The notes under the pieces: model-generated
The model's database searches: none
Told to the model about the DNA's origin: nothing
Seen by the model: the letters and a program-made list of their open reading frames with translations, nothing else
Made by a program: the position numbers and the translations under genes
Shown here: positions 1-6,140 of the stretch, in pieces
How the letters are laid out: every line of letters starts with the position of its first letter
Position numbering within the stretch: position 1 is the first letter of the stretch
Origin: JBKQWK01 sp052139595
GTDB taxonomy: Bacteria > Actinomycetota > Thermoleophilia > UBA2241
DNA: 7,820 nt
Reading direction: 5' to 3'
NCBI GenBank assembly: GCA_052139595.1
Contig: JBKQWK010000036.1
Coordinates: 1-7,820 of the forward strand

Positions 1-2
1 TT

Positions 3-332
3 GGTGCGGCCCCCAGCGGCGCTGCCGCCGGCTGCGGCACGTCTGCCGGCGGCAGCGCGACAACCGCACCGACACAGCTGCCGTCTGCCGACGGCTACGG
101 TGTCGTTGTCGTCGCTCGTGCCGGCCACATGTTCGCTGGCAAGCAAACCTACACCGTGCTTCGCGTGCTGAAAGGAAAACCAGCCGTCACCCTGGCCATC
201 TCTCCACCGGCCGGCGAGCCGGCGCCGGTCAGCGCTGTGCGCCTGCTCTACCTGCAACCAGTGGCCGGCAAGCCGATCCACATCCTGACTCTGCCCGCGA
301 ACACCAGCCTCGATCAGCTGCGTCTGCCATGA
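3..332 (+). CDS. C-terminal part of an unrecognised protein (5' end outside window)
   Basis: The frame is open from the first bases of the window to a TGA at 330-332, giving about 109 residues. No family is recognised. The visible N-terminal part is rich in Ala, Gly, Ser, Thr and Pro and contains A-A-G-C followed by G-T-S-A-G-G-S, which looks like a lipobox plus flexible tether. The hydrophobic stretch that should precede a lipobox is not convincing in what is visible, so a lipoprotein is only a suggestion. The rest alternates short hydrophobic strands (GVVVVA, YTVLRVL, VTLAI, VRLLYLQPV, IHILTL), suggesting a small beta-rich domain. An internal ATG at 129 is unlikely to be the true start because the frame and the strand-like GVVVVA sequence continue upstream. 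It is followed at once by a hairpin at 332-353. Confidence 0.6.
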   Translation, partial: GAAPSGAAAGCGTSAGGSATTAPTQLPSADGYGVVVVARAGHMFAGKQTYTVLRVLKGKPAVTLAISPPAGEPAPVSAVRLLYLQPVAGKPIHILTLPANTSLDQLRLP

Positions 333-353
333 CGTCTGGCCAACGGCCGACGT
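332..353 (+). terminator. Hairpin at the stop codon of the first gene, possible terminator
   Basis: ACGTC (332-336) pairs with GACGT (349-353), and inside it GGCC (338-341) pairs with GGCC (345-348) around an AAC loop, leaving one bulged T at 337. That is nine base pairs starting within the stop codon. No T-run follows, so it is not a classical intrinsic terminator. It may only stabilise the 3' end or assist termination. Confidence 0.35.
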
Positions 354-394
354 TGCAGTCACGTCTTCGCGAGCCAGCGCCTGACGACGCCGTC

Positions 395-460
395 ACCTCT
401 TGGTGAGGTAACGCGTGGCGACGCTGCTACCTCCTGGTGAGCAAACGCGTGGCGACGCTG
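395..460. repeat. Two 32-bp direct repeats, period 34 bp, upstream of fabI
   Basis: The copies at 395-426 and 429-460 match at 29 of 32 positions and are separated by two bases. Both contain ACGCGTGGCGACGCTG. The first copy holds a small perfect hairpin, ACCTC-TTGGT-GAGGT (395-409); in the second copy substitutions change the right arm and break it. Bases just before copy 1 (GACGCCGTC, 386-394) partly resemble the repeat end, so a decayed third copy is possible. The rest of the 333-568 gap holds no gene I can support. Confidence 0.75.
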
Positions 461-476
461 TCGGGCGTTGGCCAGC

Positions 477-485
477 TGATAGGAT
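477..485 (+). promoter_or_regulatory. Possible extended -10 promoter of fabI
   Basis: TGA-TAGGAT (477-485) fits an extended -10 element (TGn plus TAnnnT). No convincing -35 hexamer lies about 17 bases upstream. Transcription from here would give a leader of roughly 75 bases containing the Shine-Dalgarno sequence at 557-563. The evidence is motif similarity only. Confidence 0.3.
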
Positions 486-568
486 GACCGGCAACGAATC
501 CACATGGCCCTCAAAGACTGCCGTCTGCTCTGGCGACAGCGACAGCTCTGAGACGTGAAGGAGCTACC

Positions 569-1336
569 GTGACCCAACTCCTGGAAGGCAAAAACATCCT
601 CGTCATGGGCGTTGCCAACCAGCGCAGCATCGGCTGGGCGGTCGCACTGGCCGTGCGCTCCCACGGCGGACGCCTCGCTCTCACCTACCAGTCCAAGCGC
701 CTGCTGCCACGTCTCGAACAGCTGGTGGCCGGCATGGGCGACATCCCGCTTATCGAGTGTGACGTGAGTAACGACAAGTCGATCCGCAAGGCGATGGACG
801 AGTTGAGTAATCAGATGCCCGTAGTCGATGGCCTTGTCCACAGCATCGCCTACGCACCCGCGCATGACCTGCAAGGCAGCTTCGTCGAGACAACGCGCGA
901 GGGCTTCGCGATTGCTAATGACGTCAGCGCGTATAGTCTCATTGCCGCGGCACGCGAAGCCCGCCGCCTCATGACTCACGGCGGTGCCATCGTCACCATG
1001 ACCTACGCCGGTTCGCGACGGGTGATTCCCAACTACAACGTCATGGGACCGGCCAAAGCGTCTCTCGAAAGCAGCGTTCGCTACCTGGCGGCCGACCTTG
1101 GCCCGACCGAGATCCGCGTTAACGCTGTCTCTGCCGGGCCGATTCACACGGTCGCCGCGCGTAGCATCAAGGACTTTGGCAGCATGCTCGACTTGCTGGT
1201 GCAACACACCCCCCTGCGCCGCAACGTGACCGCCGCCGAAGTCGCTGATGCCACGGTCTTTCTGCTCAGCGACCTGGCTCGAGCGATCACCGGCGAGATC
1301 CTGCATGTTGACGCCGGCGCGCACGCCGTAACCTGA
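569..1336 (+). CDS. fabI: Enoyl-[acyl-carrier-protein] reductase, NADH type (FabI)
   Basis: FabI is a cytoplasmic enzyme that performs the last reduction of each type II fatty acid elongation cycle, converting trans-2-enoyl-ACP to acyl-ACP. The 255-residue product is full length for the family. It shows the N-terminal cofactor-binding segment GVANQRSIGWAVA (14-26) and the FabI-specific Tyr146-x9-Tyr156-x6-Lys163 catalytic set in TMTYAGSRRVIPNYNVMGPAK. These positions match E. coli FabI numbering. The downstream segments RVNAVSAGPIHT and IKDFGSMLDLL are also typical. Residue 94, aligning with E. coli Gly93 (the triclosan-resistance site), is Ala, as in several Gram-positive FabIs. The start is GTG at 569, preceded by a strong GAAGGAG (557-563) at five-base spacing. 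The gene stands alone and converges on the transporter gene, with only 13 bases between stops. The C-terminus (DAGAHAVT) departs from the usual GGF-type ending. Confidence 0.96.
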   Translation: MTQLLEGKNILVMGVANQRSIGWAVALAVRSHGGRLALTYQSKRLLPRLEQLVAGMGDIPLIECDVSNDKSIRKAMDELSNQMPVVDGLVHSIAYAPAHDLQGSFVETTREGFAIANDVSAYSLIAAAREARRLMTHGGAIVTMTYAGSRRVIPNYNVMGPAKASLESSVRYLAADLGPTEIRVNAVSAGPIHTVAARSIKDFGSMLDLLVQHTPLRRNVTAAEVADATVFLLSDLARAITGEILHVDAGAHAVT

Positions 1337-1349
1337 CGCCGCTGCGCCC

Positions 1350-2486
1350 TTACAGACCCCCGGCGCCGAGCAGCGACAGCGCGAGCAGCGCAGCGACAAG
1401 AGCCAGCGGGGCAACAACCAGGCCGACGCGCGAGTAAAATCGTATCGACGGCCGCGCGCCGGCCGCCCGTGCCACCTGAAGCCAGAGAATCGCCGAGAGC
1501 GCACCGGTGACGGCCAGGTTGGGACCAATGTTCAAGCCAATAAGCAGGGCCCGCGGATGGGCCGGCGGATGGGCCGTCAGCAAAACGGCCGCCGGCAGGT
1601 TATTGACAAGCAGCGACAGCCCCGCACCGAGTGCAGCCGTCTGCCAGGCACCGGCGGCAGCCACCAGTTGGCCCGGCCCGCGCCAGCTACGGGCCAGCGC
1701 GCCCAGACTGACGGCGGCGAGAAAGAGCGCCGCGAGCAACTTCAGGTCGACCCCCGCCGACAGCCGCTGCCAGTCAAGGCGCCGCATCGCCAGCGAGACG
1801 ATGACAGCCAACGCACCGGTCACCAGAACCGGTAGGGCCGGTGTGCGCAGTGCGACCACAAACGCCACCGCAAGAACAGCGCCGATGACTCCTGGGCCAA
1901 CGCTGATGACCGCTCCGTCCGTTAGCACTGGTCGCTGCGCAACCGGCAAGTCGCGGTGAAACAGCGTCATCAACAGCCCTCCGGTGACGACAATCGCGGC
2001 CATCGAAGCCGGCAGCATATGCCAGGCAAAGGTTGCTCCCGGAACCGGTTCACGAGCGAGCACGAGTAGATTCGTCAAGTTCGAGCCCGGCAGCACGAGC
2101 GAGGCAGCGTTGCACATGGCGATGCTGCCGTACAAGAAAGGCCTGACGGCAAGACCGCGCGCACTGGCTGCAGCCAGGAGAACCGGTGTCACGAACACCA
2201 CCGAGGTGTCGAGATTGAGGACAGCGGTGACCAGGGCAACGAGAGCCAGAGAAATGGCGAACAAGGTACGGCCCGAGCCGGGCAGACGCGACAGCCAGGC
2301 ACCGGTCGCGGCGAACAGTCCGTCGGCGTCGGCCGCCGCTCCGATCAGAAGCAAGCCGGCAACCAGGGCAAACGGTGGCCACGACTGCCTGACTGCCGCC
2401 ACCGTTGCCTGCGAAGCTGCGCCGGCGGCGGCGAGAGCGGCGGCGAGAGCCACCGCGAAGAGGAGGACACGAGGTTGTACACGCAC
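1350..2486 (-). CDS. ArsB/SLC13-type (ion transporter superfamily) membrane permease
   Basis: This is a polytopic inner-membrane protein of 378 residues from the preferred start, with about ten hydrophobic segments. Two half-repeats carry the re-entrant-loop-like motifs of the ArsB/NhaD/CitMHS/SLC13 superfamily: LNLDTSVVFVTPVL and LPGSNLTNLLVL in the first half, and LLVNNLPAAVLLTAHP and LNIGPNLAVTGALSAILW in the second. These fit an ArsB-like anion permease best. No arsR, arsC or arsA lies beside it, so arsenite is unproven and the substrate stays open. It is somewhat shorter than classical ArsB (about 430 residues). An in-frame ATG at 2588 would add 34 residues. I reject it because that stretch is hydrophilic, runs through a 16-17 bp repeat series, and crosses the divergent promoters. 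The start chosen is GTG at 2486, immediately before the first membrane segment and six bases after a TATGGT box; no Shine-Dalgarno is seen. Confidence 0.75.
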   Translation of the reverse strand: MRVQPRVLLFAVALAAALAAAGAASQATVAAVRQSWPPFALVAGLLLIGAAADADGLFAATGAWLSRLPGSGRTLFAISLALVALVTAVLNLDTSVVFVTPVLLAAASARGLAVRPFLYGSIAMCNAASLVLPGSNLTNLLVLAREPVPGATFAWHMLPASMAAIVVTGGLLMTLFHRDLPVAQRPVLTDGAVISVGPGVIGAVLAVAFVVALRTPALPVLVTGALAVIVSLAMRRLDWQRLSAGVDLKLLAALFLAAVSLGALARSWRGPGQLVAAAGAWQTAALGAGLSLLVNNLPAAVLLTAHPPAHPRALLIGLNIGPNLAVTGALSAILWLQVARAAGARPSIRFYSRVGLVVAPLALVAALLALSLLGAGGL

Positions 2487-2492
2487 ATCGGA

Positions 2493-2501
2493 ACCATACC
2501 A
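2493..2501 (-). promoter_or_regulatory. Extended -10 box at leaderless distance from the transporter start
   Basis: On the minus strand, TGG-TATGGT (2501 to 2493) fits an extended -10 element of the TGnTAnnnT form. Exactly six bases separate it from the GTG start at 2486-2484, so transcription would begin at or next to the start codon. No -35 hexamer is evident. Confidence 0.45.
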
Positions 2502-2504
2502 TCG

Positions 2505-2570
2505 ACCGGCCGCTCGGTCCGGCGGCCATTTGGGGTGCCGGCCGTTCGATCCAGCCGGCCGTTTGGCACG
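2505..2570. repeat. Four-copy GGCCGTTYGG-like motif series between divergent promoters
   Basis: The copies are GGCCGCTCGG (2508-2517), GGCCATTTGG (2524-2533), GGCCGTTCGA (2540-2549) and GGCCGTTTGG (2557-2566), with start spacings of 16, 16 and 17 bases. Copies 3 and 4 share the longer block GCCGGCCGTT. The series fills nearly all of the space between the transporter and serine hydrolase promoters, and the last copy overlaps the candidate -35 of the latter. A cooperative operator is a plausible reading, but no regulator gene is in the window. Confidence 0.65.
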
Positions 2571-2589
2571 GCAGACGACGATGTACAAT
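2563..2589 (+). promoter_or_regulatory. Candidate leaderless promoter of the serine hydrolase gene
   Basis: TTGGCA (2563-2568) and TACAAT (2584-2589) resemble sigma70-type -35 and -10 hexamers. Their spacing is 15 bases, slightly short. Six bases after TACAAT is a GTG at 2596, so transcription would start at the start codon. The -10 box would lie inside the gene if the upstream ATG at 2581 were used, which argues against that ATG. Confidence 0.5.
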
Positions 2590-2595
2590 GCCGGC

Positions 2596-3327
2596 GTGAT
2601 TTCTTACTGCGCTCGAAACCTGCAGACCGGTCAGCGGTTGTGCGCCGGCGAGCGGCGCGTCTACCCCAGCTTCAGCACCATCAAGATCGTGCTGGCGCTG
2701 GCGTTCTGGCGCGCCGCCGAACACGGCGCTCTCGACCCCCAACAACCGCACACCGTGCAGCCAGCCGACTCAGTCGGCGGCGCCGGAGTGCTGCGCGGCT
2801 TCCGCGGCGCCGCCACGATCGCCCTCGCCGATCTCGTCCACCTTTCCCTCGCCGTGAGCGACAACGATGCCACGAACATCATTGCTGGCGTCGTCGGTAT
2901 GGCGGCGGTCAATGAGCTGACAACCGAACTCGACCTCCAGCAGACAGCCATGCAACGCCTGATGATGGACTGGCGGACCGCAGGCTCGGGTCGCGAGAAC
3001 ACGACCAGCGCTGCCGATCTGGTGGCGACACTCGCCGAGGTGTCCACCGGTGATCGTCTGGGTCTCGCCGTCACGGCACCGGTCCTCGCCTCGCTCGAGC
3101 TGCAGGAGCACCTTGATGGAATCGCCCGCTACTTGCCAGCGTCGGCAAGCTATGCCGGCAAGAGTGCGGACGATATGCCCGAGGGTCGCTTCGTGCACGA
3201 TTGCGGCATCGTGCGTGACGGCAAATCCACCATTCTGATTGCCGTCCTCAGCGATGCCGCCGGCGGCTACGAGACCGTCGCCCGGCTGGGCAGCGCCCTC
3301 TACGCCAGCCTACGTACCGGAGAGTAA
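2596..3327 (+). CDS. Class A beta-lactamase-like serine hydrolase, no signal peptide
   Basis: The product (243 residues from GTG 2596) belongs to the penicillin-recognising serine hydrolase fold, class A beta-lactamase-like branch. From this start, the nucleophile motif is S27-T-I-K30, the second motif is S88-D-N90 in LAVSDNDATN, and the third is K189-S-A191 where KTG or KSG is usual, followed by HDCG at 201-204. I see no E-x-x-L-N omega-loop motif supplying the Glu166 that deacylates beta-lactams. The matching region reads RLMMDWRTAGSGRENTT. It therefore may act as a peptidase or esterase rather than a true beta-lactamase. There is no secretion signal, so it should be cytosolic, unusual for this fold. 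The start is GTG 2596 (leaderless promoter spacing) or ATG 2581, five codons upstream. Neither has a Shine-Dalgarno. The gene is divergent from the transporter and convergent with the epimerase. Confidence 0.8.
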   Translation: MISYCARNLQTGQRLCAGERRVYPSFSTIKIVLALAFWRAAEHGALDPQQPHTVQPADSVGGAGVLRGFRGAATIALADLVHLSLAVSDNDATNIIAGVVGMAAVNELTTELDLQQTAMQRLMMDWRTAGSGRENTTSAADLVATLAEVSTGDRLGLAVTAPVLASLELQEHLDGIARYLPASASYAGKSADDMPEGRFVHDCGIVRDGKSTILIAVLSDAAGGYETVARLGSALYASLRTGE

Positions 3328-3346
3328 AAAACCCGGAAGGACATCG

Positions 3347-3412
3347 GCGCCAGGTCTGTGACGGCACGCCACCACCAACCCCGAGGCGACGCATCGCCGC
3401 CAGCCCTGGCGC
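3347..3412. terminator. Inverted repeat between convergent stops, possible two-way terminator
   Basis: In the 92-base gap between convergent genes, GCGCCAGG (3347-3354) is perfectly complementary to CCTGGCGC (3405-3412). The 50-base loop contains a second hairpin, GGCGA-CGCA-TCGCC (3385-3398). There is an A-run at 3326-3331 just before it, which would read as a T-run after the structure on the minus strand, though about 15 bases away. It may terminate or stabilise both transcripts; the evidence is structural only. Confidence 0.3.
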
Positions 3413-3419
3413 GGCGCCG

Positions 3420-4472
3420 TCAAAGCTGTTTCTGCTTCTCCTTCGTCTCGCGTCGCTGCACCCCGAGACCGGGCGCCTCGCTGGCCGTCAGCTGGTCGCC
3501 CTGCACAACAATACCGGTGTAGGGGTCACTGTCGAGCAGCAGAGCACCGTCAAGGTCGACGTAGTCCGCCAGGCCAGCGAGCTGCAGGGCAGCGCTGATG
3601 CCGAGGCTCGACTCGATCATGCAGCCGAGCAATACTCCCAGGCCGAGACTCCGGCAGGCAGAAATGAGGCTGAAGGCAGAAGCCACGCCGCCGGCTTTGG
3701 CCAGCTTGACGACGACGCCGTCGTAGACGTCAGCGACGTCGTCAAGCGCATCAAGCCCAAGGAGCGCCTCGTCGGCATAAAGTGGCACCTCGGCGCGCTC
3801 ATAAAGCCAAGCCTGACCTTCCTGGTCCTGCGCCGGCAGCGGCTGCTCAACCAGCTCCGCCCCGAGCGCATGCAACGTTTCGAGCGCTTTGGCGGCACGG
3901 TCAAGGTCGGGCCAGCCTTCGTTGGCATCGTAGCGAAATCGCTTCTCGGGCAACGCCTTCGCCAGCGCCTGCGCAAGCTCGAGGTCGCCCTCGAAACCTA
4001 GTTTTACCTTGAGCACCTCGTACACCCGAGCCGCCTGCGCCTGAGCGATCATCTCGACGGGCCGCCCGATCGCGATGGTGAATGAAGTCTGCGCCGTCGG
4101 TCGCTGCAGACCGAGCATTTTCCAGGCCGGCTCGCCGACACGTTTGCCGGCTAAATCCCAGGTAGCGGCGCTCAAGGCGGCGCGCACTGCCGGGCCGGCT
4201 GACGCTGCATCGGCACAAAATGCCTCAACCGCCGCCGGCCCGTCGAGAGGCGCCAGCTCAGCCACGTGCGCCTCAAGAAAGGCGAGACCGTCTGCCCGCG
4301 TCTCGTGGTAGCGTTTGTTCGGCGCCGCCTCGCCACTGCCGACAATGTCGTCGTTGCACGGGTCGTCGTCGTGCAGATCGACGACATAGTTGGCAAACTC
4401 CGTTTTCGTCCAGCGTGAAATGCCGAACGGCGCGGCTGTCTGCAAGTTGAGTTCGTGAACGTGCAGATGCAC
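3420..4472 (-). CDS. Dipeptide epimerase (L-Ala-D/L-Glu epimerase type), enolase superfamily
   Basis: This is a 350-residue enolase-superfamily enzyme of the muconate-lactonizing subgroup that abstracts an alpha proton from a dipeptide. Expected substrate is L-Ala-D-Glu from murein, giving L-Ala-L-Glu for hydrolysis. The catalytic Lys pair fits K155-V-K157 (KxK) and K256 in VVVKLAKAGG. Metal ligands fit D182 in YDANEGW, E209 in VEQP and D234 in YADEA. The D306-L-D308 motif in YVDLDG is the dipeptide amino-group binding signature that separates dipeptide epimerases from other members. It starts at GTG 4472-4470, overlapping the upstream stop by one base (TAGTG), with a GAGGAG Shine-Dalgarno (4484-4479) six bases before, so translation is probably coupled to the NlpC/P60 gene. 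Dipeptide epimerases vary in specificity, so the exact dipeptide is inferred from the neighbours. Confidence 0.9.
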   Translation of the reverse strand: MHLHVHELNLQTAAPFGISRWTKTEFANYVVDLHDDDPCNDDIVGSGEAAPNKRYHETRADGLAFLEAHVAELAPLDGPAAVEAFCADAASAGPAVRAALSAATWDLAGKRVGEPAWKMLGLQRPTAQTSFTIAIGRPVEMIAQAQAARVYEVLKVKLGFEGDLELAQALAKALPEKRFRYDANEGWPDLDRAAKALETLHALGAELVEQPLPAQDQEGQAWLYERAEVPLYADEALLGLDALDDVADVYDGVVVKLAKAGGVASAFSLISACRSLGLGVLLGCMIESSLGISAALQLAGLADYVDLDGALLLDSDPYTGIVVQGDQLTASEAPGLGVQRRETKEKQKQL

Positions 4473-6052
4473 TACTCGCTCCTCAGTTCATCACCGTCGA
4501 CCGCAGCGATCTCGCCGGTTACGCTAAAGACCGCTTCGATCGGAGCAAACGTTTCCACACCGCGCGCATTCGTCGCCCACAGGTACCAGTAGTACCACTG
4601 CCCGACCTCAAGGTTCAGGCCAGCGGGAAGACGATAAGCACAGCGCCAGCTCGACGCGCAGTGAAACTGGCCATCGTCGGCCGTCGACTCGCCACCAGAA
4701 GGGCCGCCGCCAGCTCGTTCCGTGGCGGCGGTAGCGCCGCTGGCGGCCAGCTCCTCAGCGGCGGCCAGAGCATCGTCACCGCTGATACACACCGCATGAA
4801 GCGGCGGCTCACCACGCTGCCGGCCGCCGTCAGCGTAGAGTTCAAGACGAGCGGCCGTTTGATCGGCGCCAGCGTCAGCGACGCACCAGGCGAAAGCGAC
4901 ATCGCTGGCCGGCACAGCCTCGGTGCCGAGGTCGGGCGTCAGATCGAACGGCAGCGCCGGGTTGTACGCGAGCAGCGGGTTGCTCGGATGCGGACGGTAC
5001 AGGAACGTGGTCAGAGCCTCGGCTGACCAGCCAACAGCGTTGTGCGCCCAGAGCACACCAGCGTACTTGGTGTCGACCTGCAGTTCGTCCGCAGGCACAA
5101 CGAGGCTGGTCGTTGCGGCGCCCAGATCCTTCTGCCAGCGGCACAGCTTGCAGATGTCGGGCGTCTCTTCGACAATCGCGAACCGCCAGCTGTCGACCGG
5201 CGACGTCAGTCGCCGGCCAGCGAGGTCCCGGCCATCGTGATTCCACACGAAGCGCAGTTGCGCATCGGCACCCATGATCGCCGGTGCGCTGAGAAAACGC
5301 GGCGCTGCCGGCCGCGGCTCGAGGACGCTCCAGTCGCCGGCGACGCAGACATGCCAGTACGCTTCGTCGTCGAGCGGTGCGGCCGCTGGCACGTAGTAGT
5401 TCTGCCGGCGGGTGAAGCGGTTGTCGTAGCTCTCGCGCCCCAGCGCATCGGCCGGCAGACGGCGGAGAGTGTAAAACGGCAACGGTGAGAGACCCATGCC
5501 GATGCGCACTGCGCGCGGGTCGACCGGGGCACGGCCGCCGCCCGCCAGTAACGCTGCGTGCACGGCGCGGTTGACGTAGCGGCAACGCTCGCTCCAGAGA
5601 CGCAGATAGGCGCCGCCATCATTGCGCAAACGGTCCGTCGTTTCGCTGGCGCGACCATAGCGGGTGAAGATCTCGCGTTGGTCAATGAGTGCATAGTCGG
5701 CGCTGAACAAAGGGATGTCGCCGCGCGGCGACGAGTCGTACACCAGGTGGTGGCCGCCAAGCTTGCCGTAGTAGATGACGACATGGAACGCGCTGTCAGG
5801 GTGAGCGTGCGTGGTAATCACGTCGCCGGGAAGCAGCTCGTCGCGTGCGCCGACCAGCCGCCAATTGGCTTCGCCAGCCGGCTGGTCACTGAGCTGCTCG
5901 TTGAACTCATAGCCGGTGAGCAGGTCGGCGAAGACGCGACGCACCAGGCCCCAGCAGTCGAAGAGGTCGTCGAAGTTGTAAGGCCGCGCCTGCGGCGCGT
6001 ACGCCTCGAGGGCGCGATACACCTGCTCAGTGGTCAGGGGCGCAAACTGCAT
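4472..6052 (-). CDS. NlpC/P60-family cysteine peptidase with long C-terminal beta-domain extension
   Basis: The N-terminal region (about 1-135) looks like an NlpC/P60 peptidase. Cys33 lies in FDCWGLV (the family's DCxGLV nucleophile motif, here with Trp in place of Ser), His90 in FHVVIYYG, and a third polar residue probably is His101 or His102 in GGHHLVYDSS. Such enzymes cut gamma-D-Glu-diaminoacid bonds in murein peptides, releasing L-Ala-D-Glu. There is no signal peptide or membrane segment, so a cytosolic recycling role is favoured over wall lysis. The remaining 390 residues are unusual. Residues about 250-355 and 365-512 look like two fibronectin III-like modules, ending in KYAGVLWAHNAVGW and WYYWYLWATNARGV respectively. 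An Ala/Gly-rich insert (about 427-462) interrupts the second. Cys pairs occur at 301/304 and 465/471. The start is ATG 6052; no good Shine-Dalgarno, but a TAGCAT box is six bases upstream. The epimerase gene follows with a one-base overlap. Confidence 0.75.
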   Translation of the reverse strand: MQFAPLTTEQVYRALEAYAPQARPYNFDDLFDCWGLVRRVFADLLTGYEFNEQLSDQPAGEANWRLVGARDELLPGDVITTHAHPDSAFHVVIYYGKLGGHHLVYDSSPRGDIPLFSADYALIDQREIFTRYGRASETTDRLRNDGGAYLRLWSERCRYVNRAVHAALLAGGGRAPVDPRAVRIGMGLSPLPFYTLRRLPADALGRESYDNRFTRRQNYYVPAAAPLDDEAYWHVCVAGDWSVLEPRPAAPRFLSAPAIMGADAQLRFVWNHDGRDLAGRRLTSPVDSWRFAIVEETPDICKLCRWQKDLGAATTSLVVPADELQVDTKYAGVLWAHNAVGWSAEALTTFLYRPHPSNPLLAYNPALPFDLTPDLGTEAVPASDVAFAWCVADAGADQTAARLELYADGGRQRGEPPLHAVCISGDDALAAAEELAASGATAATERAGGGPSGGESTADDGQFHCASSWRCAYRLPAGLNLEVGQWYYWYLWATNARGVETFAPIEAVFSVTGEIAAVDGDELRSE

Positions 6053-6058
6053 GCGCCC

Positions 6059-6067
6059 ATGCTAACA
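6059..6067 (-). promoter_or_regulatory. Extended -10 box at leaderless distance from the NlpC/P60 start
   Basis: On the minus strand, TGT-TAGCAT (6067 to 6059) fits the TGnTAnnnT extended -10 pattern. Six bases separate it from the ATG at 6052-6050. No -35 hexamer is recognisable at the expected distance, which is common for extended -10 promoters. It would drive the NlpC/P60-epimerase pair. Confidence 0.45.
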
Positions 6068-6088
6068 CCCACCTGCGCCAGAGGCGCG

Positions 6089-6118
6089 CCCCGGCCCCCA
6101 GCCCCCGCCCAACACCCC
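6089..6118 (-). other. G-quadruplex-forming candidate upstream of the NlpC/P60 gene
   Basis: On the minus strand five G-runs of 4, 3, 5, 5 and 4 bases are separated by loops TGTT, C, CT and CC. This comfortably meets the usual four-run G4 pattern with short loops. It lies on the coding (non-template) strand of the NlpC/P60 gene, about 25-55 bases upstream of the candidate -10 box, and on the template strand for oppD. Confidence 0.6.
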
Positions 6119-6140
6119 ACGAGAGAGGCACCCGGAGTTC

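Noticed and set aside
544..565. AGCTC/GAGCT inverted repeat that could mask the fabI Shine-Dalgarno (riboswitch-like)
   Set aside because: Only five base pairs around a 12-base loop, with no alternative pairing or further conserved structure. Expected by chance in this composition.
569..1336. Ala at the position of E. coli FabI Gly93 as an acquired triclosan-resistance change
   Set aside because: Ala is the normal residue here in several FabI lineages, so it is not evidence of selection or resistance.
1337..1349. Terminator in the 13-base gap between fabI and the transporter gene
   Set aside because: The gap is too short to hold a hairpin of its own and no T-run is present. Any terminator would have to lie inside the opposing gene.
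359..1528. Long minus-strand open frame (389 codons) opposite fabI
   Set aside because: It covers the whole fabI gene on the other strand, its product is Arg/Ser/His-rich without recognisable domains, and it runs into the transporter gene. It is a high-GC antisense shadow.
2487..2588. N-terminal extension of the transporter to an ATG at 2588
   Set aside because: It would add a charged, Pro/Arg-rich leader before the first membrane segment, reads through an array whose 16-17 bp period does not keep frame, and overlaps the opposite gene's promoter.
1984..2595. Upstream extension of the serine hydrolase frame to 1984 (about 200 extra residues)
   Set aside because: The extra part is the antisense of the membrane transporter, has low-complexity Ala/Arg/Thr composition and crosses the divergent promoter region. 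Family homology begins only after about 2596.
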